From Candidatus Krumholzibacteriota bacterium (GTDB taxonomy: Bacteria > Krumholzibacteriota > Krumholzibacteriia > Krumholzibacteriales > Krumholzibacteriaceae), in assembly GCA_030609325.1 (NCBI GenBank), contig JAUWCL010000018.1:1-64000 (forward strand): DNA of 64,000 bases, written 5' to 3'. The translations under genes and the position numbers were made by a program. Shown in pieces: positions 16,298-25,449 of the stretch (within the stretch, counting starts at the first letter, position 1; each line of letters starts with the position of its first letter). The notes beneath the pieces are model-generated. The model was not told the origin of the DNA. It ran no database searches and saw only the letters and a list, made by a program, of their open reading frames with translations.

Positions 16298-18451
16298 TTG
16301 GAGTCATCAAGCTGGACGATCGTCATCGATCCCGATCCGTGGAGGATCGGGGCCGGCATATTGCTCGCGCTGTATGCGTGCTGGGCGTACAGGCGGACCC
16401 TGCCGCCCCTGTCCCTCTCCAGGCGGGCAGCCCTTGCCGCCCTGAGGATCGCCGGTTTTCTTTTGCTTGCCGTCTTCGCGCTGGATCCTTCAATCGTGGC
16501 AAGGAGCGAGTCGTCGAGATCGCCGGTAGTATCCGTCCTCGTCGACGTCTCCGGAAGCATGAGCATCAAAGACGGCGGGGCTGACCCGAGGATAGATGCT
16601 GCCGTTCGGGCGGCAGGCATGATAGCCGGATCCCTCGGCGAGGCGAGGGTCGAAATCCTGCCCTTCGCCGCCGGGCTCTGCGGCGCGGCGGTATCTCTGG
16701 ACAGCATCCCTCCGGCGGACGGAGAGGGAACGGATATCTACGGGGCGATCGAAGGGGCTGAGAGAAGATACGCTGGCGATAAACTCGCCGCGGTCGTGCT
16801 CGTCTCCGACGGCCGCATTACGAGGGGGATGTCGGGAAGGTACGTTCCCGGCCGAGTGCCGGTCTTCACGGTTGCGGTCGGAGACACTGTCGAGGGAGCG
16901 GACCTGTCGGTCGACAGGGTGGAGTACGAGAGGACCGTTTATACGGGGACAAGGGAGAGCGTCAGGGCAGTCATCAGGTACTCCTCGGTCGATGAGTGGG
17001 CGGCGGTCGTCGAGCTGGCTGATGGTGGAAGGGTCCTCGACAGGTTCAGGACAGGCATCCTCAGAGGCAGCGGCCTCGTCGAGGCAGATCTGAGATATGT
17101 TCCTTCCGAAGAAGGCACCCGCTCCATGGAGGTCCGTGTGGCGCCCCTGGACGGCGAGGTGACGGAAGGGAACAACAGGGAGATGTTCAGGATAAACGCC
17201 CTCAAGGACCGCGTCGAGATCCTGTTCTTCGACGGCAGCCCGGACTGGAACATGACATTCATTCGCAGGTTGTGCGAAGGTTCGAAAAGGCTGCACCTGG
17301 ATGCTGCGGTTCCCGCTCCGGGAGGGGGATACAGGATGCCCGGCGGGGGAAGGTGGGAGTTTCCCGGAGACGTGGACGGGCTCTCGAGGTATGACCTCGT
17401 TATAACGGGCGGAGGAGGGACGTTTCCATCCGCAAGGGAGGCGGAGACGCTGACCGAATACGTCGCCGCTGGCGGAGCGGTTCTCTTTATCGCATCGGAG
17501 AAATCCCCCGTGCTCTTTCCCCGCGCGCTGACGTTGCTCAGGCGGGCGCTGCCGGTCACGGCCGCCGGTGCTCCGCGTATCGCGGCCGGTGATTTCCTTG
17601 TGACTCCGGGGCCGGCCGTGGACGCGCCTTGGCTGCCCGACATGAGCGGCAGCGGAAGAGGGACGCTCCCTCCCCTGTCGGGAGTGGTCGAGGGGCTGTC
17701 CCCGACCGCAGGGGCACAGGTACCCCTTGTCCTGACGGGCAACGGGCCGGAGAGACCGTTTCTCGTCGTCGAGCCGAAAGAGAAGGGGATATCGGCGGTC
17801 CTTCTGGGCTTGCCGGTCTGGAGATGGAGGCTCGCAGGAGAAGAAGGGGCCGATGCGTACGATGGTCTCCTCGGAGGGTTGATACAGTACCTGGCCGAGG
17901 GACGCAAGGTGTCGGCTCTCGACGTCCAGACCGACAGGTCAGCATACAGAACGGGCGAGACGCCGAGGATCACCGTCTTTCCCTCCACCGGGCGCGCCGG
18001 CGAGGGCATCCGCGGCGAGATCATCGCGGCGGGAAGCGACGGCGTTCCCGTCGAAACCTTTATACCGGTGCCCGATCCGGATAGGCCCGGGGTCTACGGG
18101 GCCGTTCTCGGGAACCTTCCCCCGGGAGACTATACGGTCAGGGTAAAGGCGGGACCGGCTGACGGGGCCACGGTGGAGGGCAGTACGACGTTCGCCGTCG
18201 AATCTCTCTCAGTTGAAATGCTGCGCACATCGGGTGACGCCGGGTTACTCGGAAGGATCGCCGCAGACTCGGGCGGTAAGGTCGTCAGGCTGGAGGATGC
18301 AGGGGAGCTTGCCGGCATGATCGACCTCGAAGCTTATACCGTAGTATTGACGTCGGTCCGTAAGATGCGCGGCAAGGCCTGGTTCTTCGCCGCTATCGTC
18401 CTCGTATTCGCGGCTGAATGGCTGCTCCGCAAGATCCTGGGCCTCGTGTAG
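16298..18451 (+). CDS. Membrane-anchored VWA-domain protein with glutamine-amidotransferase-like region
   Basis: 717 residues from a TTG at 16298, with GGAGG about 5 bases upstream. Two N-terminal membrane segments (about 17-31 and 46-63) are followed by a VWA domain with an intact metal-site motif DVSGSM at 83-88, GEGTD further on, and VLVSDGR. The middle part (from VEILFFDGSPDWN) looks like the class I amidotransferase-like fold found in related FCB and planctomycete membrane proteins, with no evident catalytic cysteine. One C-terminal membrane helix (AWFFAAIVLVFAAEWLL) is followed by a short basic tail. The topology puts the large domains outside the cytoplasm. Relatives are usually annotated BatA-like or VWA membrane protein of unknown function. 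No MoxR ATPase or DUF58 partner is nearby, so the usual Bat cluster is not present here. Confidence 0.82.
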   Translation: MESSSWTIVIDPDPWRIGAGILLALYACWAYRRTLPPLSLSRRAALAALRIAGFLLLAVFALDPSIVARSESSRSPVVSVLVDVSGSMSIKDGGADPRIDAAVRAAGMIAGSLGEARVEILPFAAGLCGAAVSLDSIPPADGEGTDIYGAIEGAERRYAGDKLAAVVLVSDGRITRGMSGRYVPGRVPVFTVAVGDTVEGADLSVDRVEYERTVYTGTRESVRAVIRYSSVDEWAAVVELADGGRVLDRFRTGILRGSGLVEADLRYVPSEEGTRSMEVRVAPLDGEVTEGNNREMFRINALKDRVEILFFDGSPDWNMTFIRRLCEGSKRLHLDAAVPAPGGGYRMPGGGRWEFPGDVDGLSRYDLVITGGGGTFPSAREAETLTEYVAAGGAVLFIASEKSPVLFPRALTLLRRALPVTAAGAPRIAAGDFLVTPGPAVDAPWLPDMSGSGRGTLPPLSGVVEGLSPTAGAQVPLVLTGNGPERPFLVVEPKEKGISAVLLGLPVWRWRLAGEEGADAYDGLLGGLIQYLAEGRKVSALDVQTDRSAYRTGETPRITVFPSTGRAGEGIRGEIIAAGSDGVPVETFIPVPDPDRPGVYGAVLGNLPPGDYTVRVKAGPADGATVEGSTTFAVESLSVEMLRTSGDAGLLGRIAADSGGKVVRLEDAGELAGMIDLEAYTVVLTSVRKMRGKAWFFAAIVLVFAAEWLLRKILGLV

Positions 18452-18495
18452 GACTCTCCTCATATAATGCTTGATATTCGGTGCGCCCGGGGGTA

Positions 18496-18513
18496 AGCTT
18501 CCGACCGGAAGCT
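18496..18513 (+). other. Hairpin abutting the ribosome binding site of the LTD lipoprotein gene
   Basis: AGCTTCC (18496-18502) and GGAAGCT (18507-18513) form a 7-bp perfect stem with loop GACC. The very next bases are the ribosome binding site GGGGAGG (18514-18520). There is no T tract, so it is not an intrinsic terminator. It could affect mRNA stability or ribosome access. Confidence 0.5.
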
Positions 18514-18523
18514 GGGGAGGTGG

Positions 18524-20203
18524 ATGATGAAGACGTGGCGCTTCCTTCTTCCGGCCGTTCCTCCGACATTCATGATTCTATGTCTCGCGGGCTGCGTATC
18601 CGGCTCGGTCTCTTCGCCTGTCGTGATAAATGAGGTTTATTACGACCATCCGGGAAGTGACGCGGGATTCGAATTCGTCGAGCTCTATTGTCCCGGAGAG
18701 ATTCGCGTATCTCTGGAAGGATGGGCGATCGCGATGATCGACGGCAGGACGGGAAGGATGCGCGATCTATGGCGGGCTGAACCGGGAACGATCATCGAGA
18801 GCGGTGGCCTCGTCCTGATCGGGGGCGACAGCTGCGCCGTGTCGCCGGCCAACCTCCTGATCGGCTCGATCGAGAACGGGCCGGACGCGGTTGTTCTTCT
18901 GCGCGATGGTGAAGAGATCGACCTGGTCTGCTACGGAGGCGACGGTCCGGGCTGTTCTCCGGGCAGATCCCTCTCCCGTCGTCCGGACGGAACGGATTCC
19001 GGCGACACAGGCACGGACTTCGTCTGCGCTTCACCGACTCCCGGTCTGAGAAACTTCCATGACTGCGATCTGGCAGTCTCGTTCGCGGGGCCTCTCCACG
19101 TTTATTGCCCGTCCGAACGCGCCGATATCCCCATCCTTCTGGAGAATAAGGGCCTGGACGGATTCTCCGGGAGCGCCGTTCTGACCGTATCGAGCGAACA
19201 GACAGGTTCTCGGACGGTAGTCGGGAGCAGGCATCTGAATCCCGTGCTGAAGGCGGGAGAGGAGCTGGCGGTGCAGGTCGGTTGCCCGGGATTGCCTGCA
19301 GGGATCTCGAATCTCGAGATACGGATAGAGGCGGACGGCGACACGAATCGATCGAACGACAGCGGATCGGTCTTCGTGAGTTCCTCTCCGGGAGAGGTCG
19401 TTATCAGTGAGATCATGTACAGGCCGGTCGAGGGCGGCGAATGGATCGAGCTGTTCAACAGGTCTCCGGTAACGGTCGACCTGTCCGGATGGTCTGTTAC
19501 CGACCGGTCGGGCGCCTCGGGATCGATCAGAAGCGGTGTGGAGATCGAGGCTGGATGCTTCGTCGTCCTTGCGCAGGACCCTGACGCCGTAACCGCGATG
19601 TTCCCCGCCTGTGCGGGGATCGTCTCGGCGCTCGAGAGCAGGTGGCCCCGTCTCAATGACGGAGACGGGGACGGTATCGCCGAGGAGATATTCGTCCGGC
19701 TGCACGACGGGACCACGGTCGAGAGCGTCTCATATCGAGGTCTGATCGGAGAGGAGAAGGGACGCTCTATAGAGAGGCTGTCTCCGGAGCTCTGCAGCGC
19801 CGACATGGCAGGGATATGGCTCCGCTGCGGGGCGCCTGGCGGTGGTACTCCCGGTGAGCGGAACTACTGCCATACCGTCGGCATCCCGACGGCGGGTATG
19901 ACCGTCTCGCCCGATCCATTCTGTCCGGAGCTGAACGGCGTGGTGAAGTTCTCCGCGGCTGCCCGTAACGGTGAGGTCTCGTATGGAGCACGCATCTTCG
20001 ATATGGAAGGGAGGGAGATAGCGAGGCTCGCGTCGGGCCCGGTCGGAGCCCCGGCGGTTTCCTTCGACTGGGACGGTCGCGATTCGAGAGGAAGGCCGGC
20101 CGCTACCGGCCTGTATATCTGCGTGGTGGAATTCAACGGCGGCGGAGGTGGTTTATGCAGAAGGGAAAAACGTACAGTAGCGGTCTGGGCCGGACAGCGT
20201 TGA
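18524..20203 (+). CDS. Lamin-tail-domain (LTD) lipoprotein with FlgD-like C-terminus
   Basis: About 559 residues; a second in-frame ATG at 18527 has better spacing from GGGGAGG at 18514-18520. The signal sequence ends in LCLAGC, a lipobox. Two lamin-tail-type domains are visible: about 33-165 (VVINEVYYDHPG, FEFVELYCPG) and about 288-450 (VVISEIMYRP, GEWIELFNRS). The region between them is a beta-rich CARDB-like module. The final 85 residues (ARIFDMEGREIARLASG, DWDGRDSRGRPAATGLYICVV) match the FlgD-like Ig domain. Probably displayed on the cell surface or outer membrane. LTD domains occur in secreted nucleases and adhesins, but no catalytic domain was seen. Confidence 0.85.
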   Translation: MMKTWRFLLPAVPPTFMILCLAGCVSGSVSSPVVINEVYYDHPGSDAGFEFVELYCPGEIRVSLEGWAIAMIDGRTGRMRDLWRAEPGTIIESGGLVLIGGDSCAVSPANLLIGSIENGPDAVVLLRDGEEIDLVCYGGDGPGCSPGRSLSRRPDGTDSGDTGTDFVCASPTPGLRNFHDCDLAVSFAGPLHVYCPSERADIPILLENKGLDGFSGSAVLTVSSEQTGSRTVVGSRHLNPVLKAGEELAVQVGCPGLPAGISNLEIRIEADGDTNRSNDSGSVFVSSSPGEVVISEIMYRPVEGGEWIELFNRSPVTVDLSGWSVTDRSGASGSIRSGVEIEAGCFVVLAQDPDAVTAMFPACAGIVSALESRWPRLNDGDGDGIAEEIFVRLHDGTTVESVSYRGLIGEEKGRSIERLSPELCSADMAGIWLRCGAPGGGTPGERNYCHTVGIPTAGMTVSPDPFCPELNGVVKFSAAARNGEVSYGARIFDMEGREIARLASGPVGAPAVSFDWDGRDSRGRPAATGLYICVVEFNGGGGGLCRREKRTVAVWAGQR

Positions 20204-20931
20204 TCCTGGCGCTCGGCTGTGCGCTGGCGCAGGGACGGGCAAGGGCGGCGGATTCATGGGAAAGAGGGATGGGAGGTGTCATGCTTCCCCGAAGGGACCA
20301 TCCCGCAGCGGACGGGGGGACGGGAGGATATCTGCTCGCAGTGGTATCGGCGGCGAATCCGTTCTCCATACCTGGACTTTACGAGTCGACGGCATTCGTC
20401 TCGGTCGTGCGCAGTCGCTGGTCGACCGGTCTTGATTGGGAACGCACCGGTATATCGGGATACTCCCGGGACCGCCTCGAGATATCGGCCGGACTGGCTC
20501 TCCCGGGAGGCTTTTCCCACCTCACAGTCATCGCGCGGACGGACAGCCGGAGGGTGACCGGTTACGGCAGGGAAATGGTGTTCTCGACCGGGTATTCCGT
20601 GTCGTTCGAGGCATCGTCTGTGGTCGTTGTCGAGATGGAGGCGGGTGCGCGGCCGGACGAGGGATCTGCTCATGCGACCGCCCGGGTGGGGAACAGGGGA
20701 TCTTACCTGGTCCTGACTCTGGGCAGGGGCAGCCGCAGGGAGAATATCGCTCGAGCGGGAGGGATGGTCCGCGTCGCAGGCCGGATGTCGTTTCTTGCCG
20801 GATACGATCTCGAGACCGGCGAGGTCTCGGGAGGGCTCATGTTCCGGGGGCCCGCTCAAACTGCCGTTTCATGGAGCCTGCATCCTGTGCTTGGCGCCAC
20901 ATATTCCATATCCATCGGAGCTGTCCGATGA
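20155..20931 (+). CDS. Predicted exported beta-rich protein of unknown function
   Basis: 258 residues, overlapping the previous gene by 49 bases, with GGAGGTGG just before the ATG. A signal peptide (about 1-32, LILALGCALAQGRARAAD) is followed by alternating hydrophobic strands typical of an outer-membrane barrel (SVSFEASSVVVVEMEAGA; ATYSISIGAV at the very end). No family recognised. The next gene overlaps it by ATGA, so the three genes from 18524 are translationally coupled and may form one envelope complex (inference). Confidence 0.7.
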   Translation: MQKGKTYSSGLGRTALILALGCALAQGRARAADSWERGMGGVMLPRRDHPAADGGTGGYLLAVVSAANPFSIPGLYESTAFVSVVRSRWSTGLDWERTGISGYSRDRLEISAGLALPGGFSHLTVIARTDSRRVTGYGREMVFSTGYSVSFEASSVVVVEMEAGARPDEGSAHATARVGNRGSYLVLTLGRGSRRENIARAGGMVRVAGRMSFLAGYDLETGEVSGGLMFRGPAQTAVSWSLHPVLGATYSISIGAVR

Positions 20932-22418
20932 GGAGGGTGGCGATAGCGGCGGCAATCCCCCTCGTTCTCTCGTGCGCCCCTGCTGGAGGTCCCGGGACCG
21001 CGGGCCGGAACCTGTCAGAGGGGGTCGATCCTTCCAGGGACCGTTATCTTGTCGAGACGTTTCTCGACATCCCGTCATCCGGGCCTGCGCTCGAGACCGG
21101 AGCCGGCCGTCATGTGAGCGCCCATAAAAACAGGGAGACGAGAGATGCCTTCGTGCGTGTTCAGACTCGAGGTATCCGCGGGGTGGGGAGATTGCGGGTC
21201 ACGGGGGAGACATCACGCGAAGCGTTTCATATCGCTGCCGCGCCGATGCGCCGCCTGAGGATCGACCTCGGAGATCTCGTCCCCGATCTGGGAATCGGTC
21301 TCATCTCGAGCTGCAGGAGATTCACCTATCCCTTCTCCTCGAGACACCCGCTCTACCGGCCCAGGGGTATACGGGGATGGACCGGTTTTTACGGCTCCTT
21401 TATTCGTGGAGCGGCAATCCGGGCCGCGGCCGGACCGGTAAGACTGACGCTGGTGTCCGGCAGGCCGGCAAGGCACGGCAAAGACTGCGTTGATTATCGC
21501 GACGGCAGGAATGTATCAGGACTCAGGATCGATGCTGGAGCCGGCGGGATCAGGGCGGGTGTTACGGTGATCGACGCAGGCTCGCGCTCGGGAGACCGGA
21601 TATCTGGCGTCGACCTCACGATCACGTCGCGAGGCCGGACATGTGTGCTCGAGGCTGCTGCCGCCCCGTCAGGGAGTGTCTCCGCGGCATGGGGCCTGAC
21701 GATCGACGGCAGACGCATAGACTGCGGGATCATCGGGTGGTCGGTTCCCGCAGGTTCGGACGGTTTTCTTGCATCGTTTCCGGGGCTTTCCGCCGCGTCC
21801 GGCCGGTTGCGCAGCGGGGCGTCGATCGCGCTGAGGGGTAAATTTCCCGGGAGGACGCATGTGTCGGCGTGGGGAGAGCTGCGGCGAAGCAGCGATGGAG
21901 AAGACAGGGCTCTCGACAGGGCCCTCCGCTTCGAGGCGGGGATCAGATGGAAAAGGGGGAAGGCGAGGTGTTCCTGGTCGTCGCGTGCGAGGGAATCGGA
22001 AGCGCTCGTTCCCTTTCCGCCGGGAGGGGATATCGATACGGACGTCTCTCAGAGACTCGCGCTGTCTGTCTCATGCAGCCCCGCATCCTTCCTGTCCCTG
22101 GTCATGGAGTTGAAGCGCCCGGAAAGTGATAGTGGGGAAGGGATTCTGTACGCTACGAGGGCATCCCTGGCCCTTCGCCGGCTGCATACGAGGCTTTCGG
22201 TATCGGCCGCCGTTTACCGTTCGTACCGCGGAAATGCACGATTTTCCCTCTACGAGCCCTCAGGAGGCGGTAAATTCCCGTGGAAGACCCTATACGGCAG
22301 CGGAAACCGCCTCACATTGGGCCTGGACGCCGGATTGGGCGGAATAAAGGCCTCGCTGTGGCTGCTCTGGAGGCCTGGAGGTTCCGAGGCGGCCATGCGC
22401 CTGGTCGTGGCTATTTAA
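20928..22418 (+). CDS. Predicted lipoprotein or outer-membrane protein of unknown function
   Basis: 496 residues from the ATG at 20928, which overlaps the upstream stop; GGAG lies 7 bases before it. A longer in-frame extension is rejected because it runs through the preceding gene. The N-terminus MRRVAIAAAIPLVLSCAP carries a lipobox (LVLSC). The body is rich in short amphipathic strands and arginine, ends MRLVVAI, and resembles a barrel. The segment LRIDLGDLVPDLGIGLI recalls barrel-type extensions seen with helix-hairpin-helix (ComEA-like) proteins in FCB genomes, but this is a weak resemblance. Function not assigned. Confidence 0.65.
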   Translation: MRRVAIAAAIPLVLSCAPAGGPGTAGRNLSEGVDPSRDRYLVETFLDIPSSGPALETGAGRHVSAHKNRETRDAFVRVQTRGIRGVGRLRVTGETSREAFHIAAAPMRRLRIDLGDLVPDLGIGLISSCRRFTYPFSSRHPLYRPRGIRGWTGFYGSFIRGAAIRAAAGPVRLTLVSGRPARHGKDCVDYRDGRNVSGLRIDAGAGGIRAGVTVIDAGSRSGDRISGVDLTITSRGRTCVLEAAAAPSGSVSAAWGLTIDGRRIDCGIIGWSVPAGSDGFLASFPGLSAASGRLRSGASIALRGKFPGRTHVSAWGELRRSSDGEDRALDRALRFEAGIRWKRGKARCSWSSRARESEALVPFPPGGDIDTDVSQRLALSVSCSPASFLSLVMELKRPESDSGEGILYATRASLALRRLHTRLSVSAAVYRSYRGNARFSLYEPSGGGKFPWKTLYGSGNRLTLGLDAGLGGIKASLWLLWRPGGSEAAMRLVVAI

Positions 22419-22445
22419 CGTATTTAGAGCAATCTGGAACCATTC

Positions 22446-24002
22446 ATGCATATATTTTCGACCGGTATGGAAACTCTGAAGACTATATCTTACGACTATG
22501 AAGCCGCCGGACGAAGGATCATCTCGATCCCGTCCGAACTGCCCTTCTCCGATCATCTTGAGGAACTCCAGAAGATCCGCGACGCGGAGCAGCGGCGCAG
22601 GACGCTTGCCGCGATCGCCGAAAACGGAACCATCTACGAGACTGCCTCCGGACTGTCGTCTCACCTTGTCATAGCGGAATTTCCGCATCTCGATCTCCTG
22701 ACGATCGTCTCGATGGCCGCATCCGGCGATCCGGCAGGGATAAAACTGCTCTATGCCTCGATGCTGGCCGTTCAGCCGGCTGCGGTGATGATCGGCAGGA
22801 TGGCGGATTTCCGCAATATCAATCGGGTGATGAACAGGATCGCGAAGAAGAAGGAATCGCACGCTGCGTTGAGCGAGGCGGAGAAATGGTTCAGTAAAAA
22901 GGTCATGCTGTTGTCGATGTCGAAGAAGCTCCCCGAAACTATCGAGTACGATGCCGAGAGGCCCTGGTGTTCCTGGAGCGAGGGGGTCCGCAGGGCGCTT
23001 GCCGAAGCCGACGACAGGTGGGACGAGGCGGTAGGCGAGAGGGCGAAGGCCGAGATCGAAGCTCTCGATATGAAGATCAGGGACATCGTCGCATCGCTCG
23101 ATCCCGACAGACGGGCCGCGGTAGCGATCTACCTCGGGTCGCTCAGCGAGGAGAACAGCTTCAGGATGCAGGCGATAAGTGAATCGATCGGCGAGAGCCG
23201 GTCGGATCCGCTTATCATGTGGCGCGGACTGGAGAATATCTGGAAGAACGTGATCGATTCACTGCAGGAGAGCGAGGCCGGCTCCCTTCTCGCCGAGATG
23301 TTCGAGGCGCAGGCGAAGCAGACACATACCTGGCCGCAGCTCAAGGCGGGCGCTTCGCTGATCAGGTCGCTCAACATGCATCCCGAGATACGGAAGGCCA
23401 GCGGCGCCGTCGATCTGCCGAGCTGTCTCTACCACTTCATCACATGCGCGGGTGACGGGATGGTCGAGGCGATGGTACCCAAGGGGACCAGGCTCGACGC
23501 GCTCAGGGACTCCTCGGGGTTCGAGCTCGATGGCGAGGTTCTCAGGATAGATCTCGCGAGGATCTCTCGGGGAACATTCGTTGACGAGGAAGGTCTACCG
23601 ATCAATGTCGACTGGACGCTCGCCACGCTCGACAAGGAGCTGAGCTACAAAAGTCTCGTCCTCTGCTACATGGACAACGATAGTTTCCTCGTCGAACTGC
23701 TCAACAATCCCAAGGCGAGCTCGAAGCCGGGCATCGTGGAATTGGTCTCGGTGAGATGCCGTTCACTCAGGGTTCTCTCGCTCGTCGCCACCCGCAGGGA
23801 ACTGTTCACCGGGTACGCGAACAAGAACGTCCCGCTGAACATGCTGATGAATCCGGCGAAGATCCCTCTGACCTTGCTGAGGAAATTCATTCACGTCAGA
23901 TATGTCGACAAGATGACTCTCCAGAGGCTTACCGGCCGCGGCGGTAATATACGCGGAGAGGTGAAGCGGGAGATCCAGCGGTACCTCAACGCGGCTAACT
24001 GA
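22446..24002 (+). CDS. Cytoplasmic protein of unknown function with repeated helical C-terminus
   Basis: 518 residues from ATG 22446; an alternative ATG at 22467 would remove seven residues, and neither has a strong ribosome site. No signal peptide or membrane segment; mostly helical. The C-terminal part (LVATRRELFTGYANKN, NMLMNPAKIPLTLLRKFIHV, MTLQRLTGRGGNIRGEVK) resembles a short C-terminal module seen in uncharacterised deltaproteobacterial and FCB proteins, in which an N-P-K-x-P-L-like segment precedes basic helices. The link is from memory and not certain. It ends the run of genes begun at 16298. Confidence 0.65.
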   Translation: MHIFSTGMETLKTISYDYEAAGRRIISIPSELPFSDHLEELQKIRDAEQRRRTLAAIAENGTIYETASGLSSHLVIAEFPHLDLLTIVSMAASGDPAGIKLLYASMLAVQPAAVMIGRMADFRNINRVMNRIAKKKESHAALSEAEKWFSKKVMLLSMSKKLPETIEYDAERPWCSWSEGVRRALAEADDRWDEAVGERAKAEIEALDMKIRDIVASLDPDRRAAVAIYLGSLSEENSFRMQAISESIGESRSDPLIMWRGLENIWKNVIDSLQESEAGSLLAEMFEAQAKQTHTWPQLKAGASLIRSLNMHPEIRKASGAVDLPSCLYHFITCAGDGMVEAMVPKGTRLDALRDSSGFELDGEVLRIDLARISRGTFVDEEGLPINVDWTLATLDKELSYKSLVLCYMDNDSFLVELLNNPKASSKPGIVELVSVRCRSLRVLSLVATRRELFTGYANKNVPLNMLMNPAKIPLTLLRKFIHVRYVDKMTLQRLTGRGGNIRGEVKREIQRYLNAAN

Positions 24003-24085
24003 CCGATATTACTTCCTGAATCTTTTAAGGACGGTTTCCCAGGAACTTCTCTCCCTCCCGACCGTACCGCAGGCCGAAGTGCTGT

Positions 24086-24116
24086 ACAACAATCTAAAGG
24101 CGAGAAATGTTGTTTT
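24086..24116 (+). terminator. Possible weak intrinsic terminator
   Basis: ACAACA (24086-24091) and TGTTGT (24108-24113) can pair, with partial further pairing inside, and a short T run follows. It lies about 85 bases after the unknown protein gene and just before a strong promoter. The stem is short and AT-rich, so the call is tentative. Confidence 0.3.
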
Positions 24117-24131
24117 TGTTGCCTGCTGCTG

Positions 24132-24160
24132 TTGACAAACGGAACCCCGGTGTCTAATAT
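24132..24160 (+). promoter_or_regulatory. Near-consensus sigma-70-type promoter for the aminotransferase gene
   Basis: TTGACA at 24132-24137, then a 17-base spacer, then TAATAT at 24155-24160. Transcription should start near 24167, giving a leader of about 58 bases before the ATG at 24225, which has GGAGG 5 bases upstream. It is one of the best promoter matches in the window. Confidence 0.75.
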
Positions 24161-24224
24161 CCGATATTCATGTGGGAATAATGCTGTATTCGTGGAGATC
24201 GAACCATTCCATACAGGAGGAATA

Positions 24225-25376
24225 ATGCTTGCTAAAAGGATGAGCAGGTTGGGGACCGAGACGGCTTTTGAGGTCCTTGCCCGCGCCAAGGCGATGGAAG
24301 CCAAGGGCCGTGATATCGTCCATCTCGAGATCGGCGAGCCCGATTTCGATACCCCCGTCAACATTCGCGAGGCGGCGAAGAAGGCCATCGACGACGGATT
24401 CACACACTACGGTCCCTCGCCGGGAATGCCCAATATCCGCAAGGTCTTCGCCGAGTTCCTCACGAAGGACCGCGGCATCGAGGTGAAACCCGAGAACATC
24501 GTCGTCACTCCCGGCGCCAAGCCGATCCTTTTCTTCTCGATCCTCGCCCTGGTCGACGAGGGCGACGAGGTCATCTATCCCAATCCGGGATTCCCGATCT
24601 ATGAATCGGTCATCAATTTCGTTGGAGCGAAGCCGGTGCCGATCCCGCTGAGGGAAAAGAATGCGTTCTCGTTCGATCTCGACGAGATGCGCGAGCTGGT
24701 CAACGACAAGACGAAGCTTATAATCATCAACTCCCCGCAGAATCCGACGGGTGGCGTCCTCACTTCGGAGGACATGAAGGGGATCGCCGAGCTGGCCGAA
24801 AAGCACGACGTGTGGATTCTCAGTGACGAGGTCTACAGCAAGATGGTCTACGATGGCAAGCATGTCAGCATCTATGACTATCCTGAGGTGATGGACAGGG
24901 TGATCCTCCTCGAAGGACACTCGAAGACGTACGCCATGACGGGCTGGAGGCTTGGCTACGCCGCGATGCCGGTCGAGCTCGCTGAGCAGATCTCGAAGCT
25001 CCAGACGAACAGCAACTCGTGCACGGCGTCGTTCACGCAGGTCGCCGGCGTCGAGGCACTCACCGGCCCGCAGGACGAATCGCTCAAGATGATGGCTGAG
25101 TTCAGGGCGAGAAGGGACCTGATAGTCGACGGCCTCAACGAGATCCCCGGCTTCAAGTGCCTCAGGCCCAAGGGCGCCTTCTATGTCTTCCCGAACATTA
25201 CGGGAACGGGGAGGAAGTCGAAGGAGATCGAGGAGTTCCTGCTCGAGGAGGCCGGCGTTGCAGGCCTCAGTGGCACGAGCTTCGGCGAATACGGGGAAGG
25301 GTACCTGAGATTCTCATACGCCAACTCGCAGGAGAACCTCAGGAAAGCCCTTGAAATGATTAAAAAGGTCATCTGA
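24225..25376 (+). CDS. PLP-dependent class I/II aminotransferase (aspartate aminotransferase type)
   Basis: 383 residues from ATG 24225 (GGAGG at 24216-24220). Fold type I signatures: VHLEIGEPDFDTP near the N-terminus, TPGAKPILFFSILAL, NSPQNPTGG, SDEVYSKMVYD and the PLP-lysine motif GHSKTYAMTGWR with lysine at residue 234; an arginine near the C-terminus (RFSYA) fits the substrate carboxylate site. Length and motifs match the thermophile-type aspartate / aromatic aminotransferases (subgroup I-gamma). Substrate cannot be fixed from sequence: aspartate, alanine and prephenate are all possible. It is transcribed from its own promoter; carbamate kinase follows. Confidence 0.9.
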   Translation: MLAKRMSRLGTETAFEVLARAKAMEAKGRDIVHLEIGEPDFDTPVNIREAAKKAIDDGFTHYGPSPGMPNIRKVFAEFLTKDRGIEVKPENIVVTPGAKPILFFSILALVDEGDEVIYPNPGFPIYESVINFVGAKPVPIPLREKNAFSFDLDEMRELVNDKTKLIIINSPQNPTGGVLTSEDMKGIAELAEKHDVWILSDEVYSKMVYDGKHVSIYDYPEVMDRVILLEGHSKTYAMTGWRLGYAAMPVELAEQISKLQTNSNSCTASFTQVAGVEALTGPQDESLKMMAEFRARRDLIVDGLNEIPGFKCLRPKGAFYVFPNITGTGRKSKEIEEFLLEEAGVAGLSGTSFGEYGEGYLRFSYANSQENLRKALEMIKKVI

Positions 25377-25390
25377 CAAATGGATTCACA

Positions 25391-25434
25391 GCGATTCCCC
25401 CCGGCGGAGGTGTTCCTCCGCCGGGGGGAATCGC
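25391..25434 (+). repeat. 20-bp perfect inverted repeat (hairpin) upstream of carbamate kinase
   Basis: Bases 25391-25410 and 25415-25434 are exact reverse complements around a TGTT loop; the stem centre is CCCCCCGGCGGAGG. No T run follows: the next bases are TTCT and then GGAGG, the ribosome site of arcC. It could be a transcript-stabilising or attenuating structure, or a terminator that depends on another factor. Confidence 0.85.
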
Positions 25435-25449
25435 TTCTGGAGGTTGTTC

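Noticed and set aside
25391-25434. Ordinary Rho-independent terminator after the aminotransferase gene
   Set aside because: The stem is strong but no T tract follows; the next bases are the arcC ribosome site.
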